DNA of 64,000 bases from Pseudomonas psychrophila (GCF_001043005.1 NZ_JYKZ01000001.1:434001-498000); one strand, 5' to 3'; counted from the first letter of the stretch, positions 1-9,283 are shown. Made by a program: numbers and translations. The notes: a model not told the origin generated them from the sequence alone.

Positions 1-164
1 GAGTCCACCGAAGGCCACCGTCGCCTATACCACTGGTATAGTTGAACAGACTGCCTTCCGGCAACGCATCACCTCCAGCCCCAGGTCATCCGCCTGAAGA
101 GTCCACCGAAGGCCGCTGTCGCCTATACCACTGGTTTAGTTGAACACACTGCCTTCCGGCAACG
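1..164. repeat. Pair of 66-bp direct repeats, each with a palindrome
   Basis: Positions 1-66 and 99-164 are near-identical copies, with a handful of substitutions, separated by 32 bases. Each copy carries CTATACCA-C-TGGTATAG (25-41) or its one-mismatch version CTATACCACTGGTTTAG (123-139). A third, longer palindrome with the same core lies at 5450-5470. The rest of 165-342 shows no gene. A protein-binding site, iteron or small folded RNA would each fit; the function is unknown. Confidence 0.8.
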
Positions 165-342
165 GTGGCGGGCAACAAACGTAGAACGCCTCACGCAACC
201 CTCTCATCCGCAGCGAGGTGCAAGATTTCACTGCGGAAGTGTGAATTCACAAACAGGCGTTCAGGCGGTGCGATTTGATGACTGACACCCTTCCGGCCAA
301 TGCCGATGCTGGCGACTCGTTTCTTCAGCGAGAGTCGTCACG

Positions 343-1170
343 ATGGCCACCGAACTCGAATCTTCCCTGCAGTTGAACCTTGGCTCGCTGCGCAGCGCGA
401 TGTCGCTGACGCTGCACACCCATCATGCGTCCCGTATCTGGCACGGACGTACGCCCTCCGAGGGCAAGCCCGGCATTGTCGGGCTCAACGGCTTTGTCGC
501 CATCATGACCAAGCTCAAGCGAGGTTCTGAGCAAGACGACCCCTACTCCGACTGGTGGATGCTGCGCATCGAAGACAAGCTCAGCACCACCAAGGCACAA
601 CTCCAGACCCTGCGCGAACAGGTTGATCAGGCGCTGGCCGATGTACCGGCCGCACTCAGCCTGGGCGAGAACCTCAACGTCCAGCCAGTAAAGCTGCCGC
701 TGTTCGTGGCCTCGCAGCTCGGCTTCATGGCGGTCTATCTGCTGGCCGACTACGACGACCTAGCCCGGCGTCTGATCTTGGCGCACCACACCGCCCTAAT
801 CGACCGCAGCACCCTAGAACGCTGGCTCAATGAAGGCGCGCATGCGCTGCGCAGCCTTTTCAGCCTGGCGCAGCAGTACCGCTACTCCGGTACCCAGCGC
901 GACGACTTCGCTGCCAACAATGCCGCGGCGCGTGCCGCCTTGGAGAAATACGGTGAACTACCGCAGGACGTGCTCGATGGCACACGCCGTTCACGCTTTG
1001 CGCCACCGCTCATCCGTCGCGCCCCTTTGGCATCGGCGCCAACCCGGTCAACTACCTCCGACGTTGCGCCAGCCGGTGAACCCAACGCGGCTGAGCCAGC
1101 CGTATCTGACGGGGTGCCTCTGGGCGACGACTCTTCCGTGTCGTTGGACGGCGAGGACCACCCAGAATGA
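343..1170 (+). CDS. PFL_4669 family ICE protein (TIGR03761-type)
   Basis: A 275-residue soluble protein that I recognise as the PFL_4669 family, a marker of PFGI-1/PAGI-2 class elements that usually sits with the replication and partition genes. The N-terminal half, with the phrase SRIWHGR and a PYSDWWMLRIE segment near residues 65-75, carries the family resemblance. The last 60 residues are low-complexity Ala/Pro/Ser/Asp and probably disordered. The molecular role of the family is not established. The stop overlaps the next start as ATGA, so it is co-translated with the DUF3158 gene. The start at 343 has only a weak purine-rich site before it. Confidence 0.85.
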   Translation: MATELESSLQLNLGSLRSAMSLTLHTHHASRIWHGRTPSEGKPGIVGLNGFVAIMTKLKRGSEQDDPYSDWWMLRIEDKLSTTKAQLQTLREQVDQALADVPAALSLGENLNVQPVKLPLFVASQLGFMAVYLLADYDDLARRLILAHHTALIDRSTLERWLNEGAHALRSLFSLAQQYRYSGTQRDDFAANNAAARAALEKYGELPQDVLDGTRRSRFAPPLIRRAPLASAPTRSTTSDVAPAGEPNAAEPAVSDGVPLGDDSSVSLDGEDHPE

Positions 1171-1682
1171 CCGCATCCAACCGCTTCTTGGCACTGGAAC
1201 AGGCTGACTTCCAGAGGCTGGAACACGCAGGCTACCTAAAAGGCCTTTTAAAGCCTTTTAAAGGTAATGGGGAGCTTGCGACCTGGGCCAGCCAGTGCCA
1301 AGCACTGCGGGACGATCTGATCGGACTGGCGCAGCGCAAGGTGCTGTCGCAGGCCCGCAGCCACCCCTTCAACCTGCTTGCCGTGCAACTGGCCCAGCAA
1401 ACCACTGGCGCAGGCACGACCTTTCTGCGTTGGCGCAACCTCGATCGTTCGCGCATGGGTACTGCTTTGTGGGAGGAGCTGCTTGCCAGCCCCGGCACAC
1501 CGGCATCGCTGATCGACGACCTCTTCGCCATCGAGGTGCAGCGCATCGTTCTGAACCTGCAGATCAGCCTCACTCACAGTATCGCCCGCCAAACCTTGGA
1601 GTGTGCCAGCATGTTGGCCCATGCCGAGGGGGCTTACCAACGGCGTGTCCACGCCACCAACCCCAAGGAGTCACACTCATGA
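1167..1682 (+). CDS. DUF3158 family ICE protein
   Basis: A 171-residue protein recognised as DUF3158, found between the PFL_4669 gene and ssb in this ICE class. It has no signal peptide or membrane segment and looks mostly helical. Both ends overlap neighbours by four bases (ATGA at 1167 and at 1679), so 343-2074 forms one translationally coupled unit. A short direct repeat, AAAGGCCTTTTAAAGCCTTTT, lies in the coding region near 1240-1260 and encodes the KGLLKPFK stretch. The function is not known; the company of SSB and topoisomerase III suggests element DNA metabolism. Confidence 0.8.
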   Translation: MTASNRFLALEQADFQRLEHAGYLKGLLKPFKGNGELATWASQCQALRDDLIGLAQRKVLSQARSHPFNLLAVQLAQQTTGAGTTFLRWRNLDRSRMGTALWEELLASPGTPASLIDDLFAIEVQRIVLNLQISLTHSIARQTLECASMLAHAEGAYQRRVHATNPKESHS

Positions 1683-2074
1683 GCACGCATTTCTACGGTG
1701 AGGGCAACATCGGTTCGGCGCCAGAATTCCGCGAATTTCCGAACGGCAACAATGAGCCGCGCAGGCTGTTGCGCCTGAATGTCTACTTCGACAATCCCGT
1801 GCCTACCAAGGAGGGCTTTGAAGATCGCGGTGGGTTCTGGGCGCCGGTCGAAATCTGGCATCGCGACGCCGAACGCTGGGCCGCGCTGTACCAAAAGGGC
1901 ATGCGCGTCTTGGTCGAAGGTCGGGCGGTGAAAGACGATTGGGAGGATGCGGACGAAAACGAGCGTGTGACCTTCAAGATCGAAGCCCGCCGCGCTGGCA
2001 TCCTGCCTTATCGCATTGAGTCTGTCGTGCTCGGGGCCAAGCCCGCTGCGGCGGAGCCAGCCGAGAACGAGTGA
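1679..2074 (+). CDS. ssb: Single-stranded DNA-binding protein
   Basis: A 131-residue protein resembling ICE-encoded single-stranded DNA-binding proteins. The central segment, with paired beta-like stretches RLLRLNVYFDN and MRVLVEGRAVKDDWED, fits an OB fold, and the tail is Ala/Glu-rich without the usual DDDIPF-type tip. It would coat the single strand made during transfer or element replication. The ATG at 1679 overlaps the previous stop; an upstream in-frame extension to 1295 is an artefact of reading through DUF3158. It is shorter than chromosomal SSB (about 170-180 residues), as is common for mobile-element versions. Confidence 0.8.
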   Translation: MSTHFYGEGNIGSAPEFREFPNGNNEPRRLLRLNVYFDNPVPTKEGFEDRGGFWAPVEIWHRDAERWAALYQKGMRVLVEGRAVKDDWEDADENERVTFKIEARRAGILPYRIESVVLGAKPAAAEPAENE

Positions 2075-2937
2075 TCATTCCCGCCCTGCGTGCACCTTTC
2101 CCGCTGAGCGATTGCGCCAACCACCAGTCGCTCACCGGACAACAGCCAGCGTCCATGGAGTTCCCCTGAGATCCACAGTTCGCGGCACATGGAGAAGCTC
2201 CCGGAGAACCAACCTACGGCCTCCATTCGCGGCCTCATGGCTTCCGACTCTTGCAGACTCTCCTCGCTTGCTACATCAGTCCAGATTCTCCGCGATGTGG
2301 AACACAAGCCTGAGCGGCTCCTTGCTGTCCACTATCTGGTACATCACATGCCGCTTGCTTCTCGGCAGCGTTTTGGCACAGCGCTTCGCTGTATCACGCA
2401 CGGCGGCATCCGTACCGTGGATGGTCGCCGCTAACAGCAGCACTAGATATGCATCGGTCAGCGTCTTCGCCATCACCTCACTCTCGCTGCAAATCGCCAC
2501 TAACACTTGACCCATTGCATAGTGTCTTTCTTCGGCTTATCAGGGGGGCAGCTTAATGGCCATCACTCGCTGTCTCGCCACTTTGCACCCACCCGCTTGG
2601 GTCTGGATCATGTCAAATAGCTCCACTGACGTCCACTGAGGTCGCAGTCCGCGGTACATGACAGTGCTCCCGACGTGCCATCTCACGACACGTTTGAACC
2701 TCCTGAGAACTCCATCACACGCCGCTTACTCCGGTCTGATCACACCCGCTCACGCTGAATACGGATGAGCAGTGGCACGGTTAGGTTTTCGACAAACCCG
2801 GTAATCGCCGGCATCAATGATCGCGTATCCATCCTCTCCCGGTGCACAGGTCGAATGCCGGGCTCTTCATTGCGCATCGGCAATGAGATGGACGGCGTTT
2901 TCATCAATATTTTGACCTGACGCTACAAGGAGGGTCC
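2075..2937. other. Long intergenic region with one possible small minus-strand gene
   Basis: Between ssb and the GHKL ATPase gene there is about 860 bases with no plus-strand gene I can support. A small minus-strand gene is proposed at 2276-2473. Two diverged copies of one motif can be seen: around 2167-2210 (TGAGATCCACAGTTCGCGG, then ACATGGAGAAGCTCCCG) and around 2637-2675 (TGAGGTCGCAGTCCGCGG, then TACATGACAGTGCTCCCG). A related phrase (CCATGGACATCCACTGAG) occurs near 5471. These look like repeated leader elements rather than coding sequence. Confidence 0.5.
2276..2473 (-). CDS. Small conserved-looking ICE protein (DUF7740-like, tentative)
   Basis: A 65-residue reading frame on the minus strand beginning MAKTLTDAYLVLLLAATIHGT, with an Arg/Lys-rich middle and an acidic hydrophobic end. 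The composition is protein-like, and I tentatively match it to small DUF7740-type proteins of Pseudomonas mobile elements. I prefer the ATG at 2473, preceded by a purine-rich GAGAGTGAGG stretch, over one 14 codons upstream. It lies opposite in direction to the surrounding genes in a region otherwise without coding potential, so it could also be chance. Confidence 0.4.
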   Translation of the reverse strand: MAKTLTDAYLVLLLAATIHGTDAAVRDTAKRCAKTLPRSKRHVMYQIVDSKEPLRLVFHIAENLD

Positions 2938-5364
2938 ATGCGTCTGCCATTCGAACTCGATCCGCAGATCATCCACCACATCATTTACAGCCAGGCGGGC
3001 TCCATCGGCAAAGCCATCATCGAGTTGCTGATGAACTCGGTCGATGCCAGGGCCAGCTCTGTGCATCTTTCGATGTCCCGCACCGGCTTCACCTGCAGCG
3101 ACGACGGCCAGGGCTTTGCCCGCCGCGAAGATGTCGTTCGGTACTTTGGTCGGTTCGGCACGCCACACGATGAAGGCGACGCCACCTACGGCCGTTTCCG
3201 GCTCGGGCGCGGCCAGATCATGGCCCATGCCACAACAGTCTGGCGCTCGAACGCCTGGATGATGACCGTCGATACACGTGAGATGGGCTATCACTACGAT
3301 CTTGACGACCTCCAGGACGCATCGCCGGGCTGCTCGATCTCTGGCGACTGGTACGAAGTCCTGAGTGATGCGGAGTTGATGTCGACCATCCAGGAGGTTC
3401 GGGACCTGGTGCGTTACACCCCCGTCATTGTTGAGCTGAATGGCCGGTGCATCACACGCGATCCTCGCACCGAGCGCTGGGATGCCGAGGACGAATTCGC
3501 CTGGTATCGCGTGAAAGCGGACGGTGCCGTCTCCATCTACAACCAGGGCGTACTGGTACGCCACGATCCCGCTCACACGTGGGGCGCGGGCGGCCTCATC
3601 GTTTCCAAAAAGGCCATTGGCCTGAACGTCTCCCGTACCGAAATCCTGCGCAAGACCTGCCCGGTGTGGAAATCAGTTGCCAGACAATTTGGCCAGATGG
3701 CTGACCAGATGGCGTCCCGTCTTGGTGACCACCGTAAAACCGAGGCTCGCCGTGAAAAATCCGCGCGGGCCTTGCTTTCGGGCGATGCCAACATCGTTCA
3801 GATCTACTCTCAGGAAGAGGTCGTCACGCTTCTGCCCGGCAAGCGGCACGTGTCGTTGGAGGACTTTCTGCGCAAATGCCGCTATAGCCACAACAAGCGG
3901 CAAGGCGGCAGGTTCGCGGTCGTCGACAACGCCTTCGATGTCCCGAAGGGTGAAGCCATCGCCCGCGAAGGTATCGCCGTGATCGTTCACCCCACCACAC
4001 TCGACCGCTTCGGCTGCTACAACGCACAGGATTTTGTCGAGTGTATCGTTCGGGTCCATGCCAACCTTCACCACGACGTGGAGCAGAACGGCACACAGTA
4101 CTGGTGGCTGAACGGCCTCTACGTTCCGGACTTGCTCGCGTTTTCAACACTGCGCGACGCGTTCATTGAGCGGACCCATATCTTGATGGAAAAAGATGCG
4201 CTCGATCGCGAGACACGCCGCGCCTGGACTGCTTTGCGCTGGTGCCTGCATCACTACGCCGCCCTGTGCACGGGTGGCCGGCCTGGATACGGAGGCCATG
4301 TGCGTGAGGGTAAATCGCTACACATTCTTCTCGGGCAGTCCAACATCGCCGAGGCGTGGACCGACGGCAGCAGTTACATCGCCGTCGACGTCACCCTTGT
4401 GAAGCGGCTAAAATCGAGTCCACTCAGGACCGCTGCCTACATTTTTACCCTTATCGAGCACGAGGTTGCCCACGAAGGCGATAGCCTCGACTGTGGCCAT
4501 GATGACGCGTTCTATCAGCGCTTCCATGACCTCGCCCTGCAGCACAGCGCGCAACGCCAGCGCTACATGCACATGTGGCTGATGAAGTACACCATGAGCC
4601 TCGAGGGCGATGGGAAGCGTGCGCGTGGCGAGGCCTGGCGTGAACGCTTTCTGGTCGACCGTGCCGGCAGCGGTCGCGAGAAGCGCGACCTACCACCGAC
4701 CATCGAAGATGTCAGCAACGACCCTGTCGTCGTCGACCCGGTTCCTGACGAAAATAGGGCCTTCATCGATTACCAGAACACGCTTCTTGCTGTCGCTGGC
4801 ACCGGTTCCCCGACACCCGACTGGTCGGAGGTTCTGACGCGTGCCGAGGCTGACCAGAAGCTCATCGAGGCGCAGCACCGGGTTGACACGGCGCAATGTG
4901 CCTCAGCGCAGATCCAGTACGACGAGGAAGAAGCCACGTATTGGGCCGAAATCGAAACCTATGAGAAAGCCCAGACCGAGGCCAAAGAGGCTGCACGGCG
5001 TCGATTCGCCACGCTGTTCCATGTACAGGTCGACGAGGTCCATCCTGACGCACTGTGCTACTTGCTGCGCGAGGATCTGAGCGATGACCTGCTTCATGCT
5101 CTGTGGACCGCAAAGCCCTGGGAGGCTGACGACCAGGAATACTCTGGCGATGATGAATTTGAAGACGGCGACCTCAAAGACGCCGACCCGCCCGATGGTC
5201 GTCAAGGGGGCTCTCATGCCGACTCGACGGCGCACTTCTCCGAAGACCTACAGGTGCTGATCCGTCCCGGCGAGACTGCATGGACGCTTGAGCGCAATGC
5301 GGCCGCTGCTGGCTTCTTTTGTGTGGGTGATTATCTGAAGTGGCGTGAAGAACCGGATGCCTGA
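2938..5364 (+). CDS. GHKL-type ATPase with central HEXXH motif
   Basis: An 808-residue protein. The N-terminus has the GHKL (Hsp90/MutL/MORC) nucleotide-binding signature: the helix with E29, N33 and D36, then D55-x-G57-x-G59, and a Gly-rich GRFRLGRG loop near residue 85. A histidine-metal motif, HEVAH (residues 508-512), lies midway, followed by GHDD with H521, as in zincin metalloproteases. The last 250 residues are charged and probably coiled-coil (ALAQ/E-rich near 630-680), with an acidic linker. This is a standard accessory-module gene in this ICE class, annotated elsewhere only as ATP-binding protein. The ATG at 2938 follows AAGGAGGG. Whether it is ATPase, protease or both is unproven. 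Confidence 0.75.
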   Translation: MRLPFELDPQIIHHIIYSQAGSIGKAIIELLMNSVDARASSVHLSMSRTGFTCSDDGQGFARREDVVRYFGRFGTPHDEGDATYGRFRLGRGQIMAHATTVWRSNAWMMTVDTREMGYHYDLDDLQDASPGCSISGDWYEVLSDAELMSTIQEVRDLVRYTPVIVELNGRCITRDPRTERWDAEDEFAWYRVKADGAVSIYNQGVLVRHDPAHTWGAGGLIVSKKAIGLNVSRTEILRKTCPVWKSVARQFGQMADQMASRLGDHRKTEARREKSARALLSGDANIVQIYSQEEVVTLLPGKRHVSLEDFLRKCRYSHNKRQGGRFAVVDNAFDVPKGEAIAREGIAVIVHPTTLDRFGCYNAQDFVECIVRVHANLHHDVEQNGTQYWWLNGLYVPDLLAFSTLRDAFIERTHILMEKDALDRETRRAWTALRWCLHHYAALCTGGRPGYGGHVREGKSLHILLGQSNIAEAWTDGSSYIAVDVTLVKRLKSSPLRTAAYIFTLIEHEVAHEGDSLDCGHDDAFYQRFHDLALQHSAQRQRYMHMWLMKYTMSLEGDGKRARGEAWRERFLVDRAGSGREKRDLPPTIEDVSNDPVVVDPVPDENRAFIDYQNTLLAVAGTGSPTPDWSEVLTRAEADQKLIEAQHRVDTAQCASAQIQYDEEEATYWAEIETYEKAQTEAKEAARRRFATLFHVQVDEVHPDALCYLLREDLSDDLLHALWTAKPWEADDQEYSGDDEFEDGDLKDADPPDGRQGGSHADSTAHFSEDLQVLIRPGETAWTLERNAAAAGFFCVGDYLKWREEPDA

Positions 5365-5673
5365 TCCGAGTGGCGGCTGTAGCAGTCGATGGTCGCCTTC
5401 AATGCGCCAGCGCCTGTCGGCCTGCCAAATACCGGCTTCCAGCGGACACCGCTATACCCAGGGTATAGCGCCATGGACATCCACTGAGTTCCCCGCGCGC
5501 GCGAAACGAAGCGCCTTCTCTGGCAATCTCCTAAACGACCCTGGACTCAACCTTACTCCCCCCGCTCAAAAAGCCGGTCATTGTCGAGTCCACCTTGTTT
5601 GCGGTCTCTCGTGGTCTCCCCGGACATGCTGGTGCTCATTCGATGGACACCACGCTATTTCCGAGGAGGCTGC
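5365..5673. other. Intergenic leader of topB
   Basis: About 310 bases with no gene. Its main visible element is the palindrome at 5450-5470, listed separately. The leader ends in a good ribosome-binding site (GAGGAGG at 5663-5669), which fixes the topB start at 5674 rather than at upstream in-frame codons. Confidence 0.6.
5450..5470. repeat. Perfect palindrome with CTATACC core
   Basis: Arms CGCTATACCC and GGGTATAGCG flank a single A. The inner CTATACC...GGTATAG core is shared with the two palindromes in the direct repeats at 25-41 and 123-139. The odd-length symmetric layout suggests a dimeric DNA-binding protein site. It lies about 200 bases before topB. Confidence 0.7.
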
Positions 5674-7698
5674 ATGCGCGTGTATCTGTGCGAGAAACCT
5701 TCGCAGGGCAAAGACATAGCGCGTGTGCTGGGTGCGAAACAGCGCGGAACTGGCTGCTACAACGGACCAGGAATTGTCGTGACCTGGTGCATCGGCCATC
5801 TGCTCGAGGCGGCACCACCGGAAGCGTACGGCGAGCAGTACAAACGCTGGTCCATGGAACAGCTTCCCATTATCCCCGAGCGCTGGCGCAGCGAGGTCAA
5901 GGCCTCCACTGCCGCGCAATTCAAGGTCGTCAAACAGTTGCTCGGCCACGCCACCGAACTGGTGATTGCCACTGATGCCGATCGCGAAGGCGAGATGATC
6001 GCTCGCGAGATTATCGATCTGTGCGGCTACCGTGGGTCCATTCAACGGCTGTGGCTGTCGGCACTGAATGACGCTTCCATTCGCAAGGCACTGGACGCGC
6101 TCAATCCTTCGAATGAGACCCTGCCGCTGTATTACTCGGCACTCGCCCGCTCTCGCGCCGATTGGTTGATCGGCATGAACCTCAGCCGGTTGTTCACGGT
6201 GCTCGGCCGCCAAGCCGGCTACCAGGGTGTCCTCTCAGTCGGTCGTGTGCAGACGCCCACGCTGCGTCTTGTGGTTGATCGTGACCGCGAGATCGCCCGG
6301 TTCGTGTCTGTTCCGTTTTGGTCCGTCGACGTGCAGCTATCGCACGCTGGCAATTCTTTCACCGCAAACTGGATGCCGCCCGATGCCACCACCGATGCTG
6401 CAGGTCGGTGCCTGGACCAACGAACGGCCCGGCAGGCAGTAAGCCAAATCGGCGGCACTCGTGAGGCGCAGGTGCTGTCGGTGGAAACCGAGCGGGTCCG
6501 CGAAGTCGCGCCTCTCCCGTTCGACCTCAGCACGCTGCAGGAAGTCTGCTCGCGTCAGTTTGCTCTCGACGTTCAGGAGACACTGGACATCGCGCAATCG
6601 CTGTACGAGACGCACAAGGCGACCACCTATCCCCGCTCGGACTCCGGCTACCTGCCGGAGAGCATGCTGGCCGAAGTGCCGACGGTACTCAACGCCATCC
6701 TCGCCACTGATCCCAGCCTGCGCCCCTTATTCGACCAACTCGACCGCACCCAACGCTCACGCGCCTGGAACGATGCGAAAGTCACTGCTCACCACGGCAT
6801 CATTCCCACGCTGGAGCCGACCAACCTTTCTGCCATGTCGGAGAAGGAGCGGGCCGTTTATCGGCTCATCCGTTCGCATTACCTGGCCCAGTTTCTACCT
6901 CACCATGAGTTCGACAGAACAGTCGCCACGGTGTCAGCCGGCGGCCAGACACTGCAGGCAACGGGTAAGCAGGTTGCCGTCCTGGGATGGCACCGGGCAC
7001 TAATCAACAGCGGGCCGGGCACACCCGACGGTGCGGACGACGAGCCCGCCCAACGCAGCCAGATCCTGCCGCTGCTATCCGAGGGCACACATTGCCTGGT
7101 AGGCTCTGTCGATCTGAAAGCGCTGAAGACACTGCCGCCCAAACCGTTCACGCAGGGTGAGTTGGTCAAAGCCATGAAGGGTGTCGCCAAACTGGTGACC
7201 GACCCACGCCTGAAGCAGAAGTTGAAGGAATCCACGGGCATCGGCACCGAGGCCACCCGTGCGAACATCATCAACGGCTTGCTGGGCCGAAGCTACCTGG
7301 TCAAAAAAGGTCGATCCGTCCGCGCCTCCGAGGCGGCTTTCACCCTGATCGACGCAGTTCCAGCGGCCATCGCCGACCCGGGCACGACCGCCATTTGGGA
7401 ACAGGCGTTGGACCTGATCGAAACCGGTCAGTTGACCCTGGACACCTTCATCGAGAAGCAATCGGTCTGGATCACGCAACTCGTGCAACAGTACCGTGAC
7501 ATCACCTTGTCCATCCAGATTCCCGAAGGTCCGGCTTGCCCATTGTGTGGTGCAGCGACGCGGCAGCGCACCGGCAAAACAGGTCCTTTTTGGTCGTGCA
7601 ACCGTTATCCTGACTGTAAAGGCACCGTAGCAATCGAATCGTCCGGTGGCAAGCGAGCCGCTTCGCGCAAGCGGCGGACCGCTCCCAGAGCTTCCTGA
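5674..7698 (+). CDS. topB: DNA topoisomerase III
   Basis: A 674-residue type IA topoisomerase that would nick and reseal single strands to unlink DNA during element replication or transfer. The N-terminal TOPRIM domain has E7 and the metal-binding DADREGE at 101-107. The active-site tyrosine is Y319 in TTYPRSDSGYL. The C-terminus carries a four-cysteine zinc-ribbon (C622, C625, C642, C648) and a basic tail. Plasmid and ICE versions of TopB of this length are typical of this module. The start at 5674 is set by GAGGAGG five bases upstream; an in-frame codon at 5581 has no such site. Confidence 0.93.
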   Translation: MRVYLCEKPSQGKDIARVLGAKQRGTGCYNGPGIVVTWCIGHLLEAAPPEAYGEQYKRWSMEQLPIIPERWRSEVKASTAAQFKVVKQLLGHATELVIATDADREGEMIAREIIDLCGYRGSIQRLWLSALNDASIRKALDALNPSNETLPLYYSALARSRADWLIGMNLSRLFTVLGRQAGYQGVLSVGRVQTPTLRLVVDRDREIARFVSVPFWSVDVQLSHAGNSFTANWMPPDATTDAAGRCLDQRTARQAVSQIGGTREAQVLSVETERVREVAPLPFDLSTLQEVCSRQFALDVQETLDIAQSLYETHKATTYPRSDSGYLPESMLAEVPTVLNAILATDPSLRPLFDQLDRTQRSRAWNDAKVTAHHGIIPTLEPTNLSAMSEKERAVYRLIRSHYLAQFLPHHEFDRTVATVSAGGQTLQATGKQVAVLGWHRALINSGPGTPDGADDEPAQRSQILPLLSEGTHCLVGSVDLKALKTLPPKPFTQGELVKAMKGVAKLVTDPRLKQKLKESTGIGTEATRANIINGLLGRSYLVKKGRSVRASEAAFTLIDAVPAAIADPGTTAIWEQALDLIETGQLTLDTFIEKQSVWITQLVQQYRDITLSIQIPEGPACPLCGAATRQRTGKTGPFWSCNRYPDCKGTVAIESSGGKRAASRKRRTAPRAS

Positions 7699-7752
7699 CG
7701 CCTGCCAGACACGTCCTGCCCCAGCCGCGTTTTCCAGCGGTTGTCAGGCATG

Positions 7753-7771
7753 GCCCCGCTACCCGCGGGGC
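7753..7771 (+). terminator. GC hairpin 55 bases after topB
   Basis: Perfect seven-base arms GCCCCGC and GCGGGGC enclose TACCC, 55 bases after the topB stop. No T-run follows, so it may protect the mRNA end or be part of the structured region rather than terminate by itself. Confidence 0.4.
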
Positions 7772-7900
7772 ATCCCAAGCATGCCCCCGCCTTCTGCAAT
7801 GGCATGTACCTCTCCAGCGGCTCGTGTCGTCGGGAGGATTGAAGGTGCTTTCCTGCCCGGCCGGATGCACGGCCTGTTGATCGGCACTCTCTACGTCCGG

Positions 7901-7952
7901 CCCGAAGGGTCTCCTGGCGCCTTGCGCGCGAGATGCCAGGAGACCCTTCGGG
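7901..7952. repeat. 18-bp perfect inverted repeat
   Basis: Arms at 7901-7918 (CCCGAAGGGTCTCCTGGC) and 7935-7952 are exact reverse complements around a 16-base loop. No T-run follows. This is one of the strongest inverted repeats in the window and lies in DNA without a supported gene; the function is unknown. Confidence 0.8.
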
Positions 7953-8939
7953 GACGACGGTGCTCGCCTCCGGTGCCCGCCGGTGAAACAACGGGCTCCT
8001 TTTGTGCGCGGATGTGCGCCGAAAGATATCGACCCCAGCCACGAAACGGGTCGGGTGCGATCTGCTCCAGCGACAGGCGTTGACGACGGCCAGAGTCCCT
8101 GCGACAGCCACAGGTGGTATCCCTGTCCCCCGCTGGAGGCGTACTGCCTCCAGCGCCTTGTTCCTCTCTGCATCTTGAACGCCGTCTGCCTGCGACCTGT
8201 CCAGAACCGGGTGACTTCGCCACAACCAGAACAGAAGATGGACACATGCACCTTCAACCCCTTCGGTACGGCAGCGTGTGCCGCCACATCAAAGTCATGA
8301 ACTTGGCCGCCGAACAGGGAGAGTGGCATGTCGCCATAATTAGGCGTCAGCACCGGTAATGAGGACGAAAGCCCCATACCGGTGCCGAACTACGAAACCC
8401 TATTTCTGCTACTACGGGAATACCCCGGCACAGCGGACAGGTACCAATGACGGGGGCTCCGGCTAATGCCCAAGGAGTGCCGCCTTTAAGGCATACCGGA
8501 CGACTACACCCTGGTGCCGTATCGCGTGCACCTCGCTGCAAAGCCATTGGCAACTCAATGGCCGTGCCTTGCGGCCTAGCTCGGACGACACCTGCAACAG
8601 GTCTTGCAATAACAGGGGCGCGCAAAAAGCCCATTGTCGGCAGACGCCATGAAGCCGCTTTGCCATTCTGCCACCATCTGTTGCTAACTCCGGTCAGCAC
8701 CATGCCAGCAGCCACGGTCCTCAGGCTGCGACGTGGAGGTTCCACGTAGACCGATCCAGTCCGTTTCGCATCGTTTTACGCGGACGTGCGCCACACCTAG
8801 CGCCGATGCTCTTCATTCCCGCGCAACCCCGCGTTTCTTCATTCGACGCATGGCACTGACCAGTTCAGAACTGCCGTCGTGTCGGCTTACGCGAATTCAA
8901 TCCACCGCGCCTATGGCGCATCGTCTTCTGGAGGCTCCC

Positions 8940-9283
8940 ATGGCACTGTGCAGCAAATCACGACTATTCGAGTTCGGCGGCCATGGCTGCGTCATCAGCA
9001 ACGAGGTGATATTCCACCCACGACTCAACACAGGCACTGAATCTCGGCGAACAACTGCGCGAGGCCGCGCCGCAGAACCAGATCGATGAAACATCGTGCC
9101 TGCTCAAGCGCTAGACGGTGAGCCTACTTGTCGGCATCTCCGACCTGCATATTCAAGCGATCCTGCGAGCGCACGTTGCGCAGCTTCTGCTTGATACCTC
9201 CGAGCTGAGTGCTTCGACTGAAGCGCCTGCATTTATTCACCCACTGGGACCCGATCCCCAGTTGGGGATGGGTTCCGCCTAAC
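8940..9283 (+). pseudogene. Possible broken small ICE gene
   Basis: An ATG at 8940 with TGGAGG seven bases upstream opens MALCSKSRLFEFGGHG, but after about 30 codons protein-like sequence continues in another frame (LNLGEQLREAAPQNQIDETS), hits TAG near 9112, then goes on as SLLVGISDLHIQAILRAHVAQ to a stop near 9283. One frameshift plus one stop in a former gene of about 110 codons would explain this. I do not recognise the family; chance is also possible. Confidence 0.3.
9247..9276 (+). promoter_or_regulatory. Leader hairpin before the 9302 gene
   Basis: ATCCCC-AGTT-GGGGAT (9254-9269) extends outward through GGGACCC and GGGTTCC with one bulge, giving a stem of about 12 bp that ends 25 bases before the start codon. 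Comparable GC hairpins precede other genes of this module, so it may shape translation or mRNA stability. Confidence 0.45.

Noticed and set aside
7502..8377. Long open frame on the minus strand overlapping the topB end and the structured region
   Set aside because: It overlaps topB antisense, is Arg/Gly/Pro-rich, has no family resemblance, and competing frames on both strands are equally open, as expected in GC-rich DNA.
8350..8400. Bases resembling a hammerhead ribozyme core (ATGAGGACGAAA)
   Set aside because: The conserved CTGATGA is incomplete and no stem II can form between the two core segments.
8347..8745. 132-codon minus-strand frame containing a CPLC motif
   Set aside because: Composition looks like a shadow, no ribosome-binding site supports it, and it covers the palindromes of the structured region.
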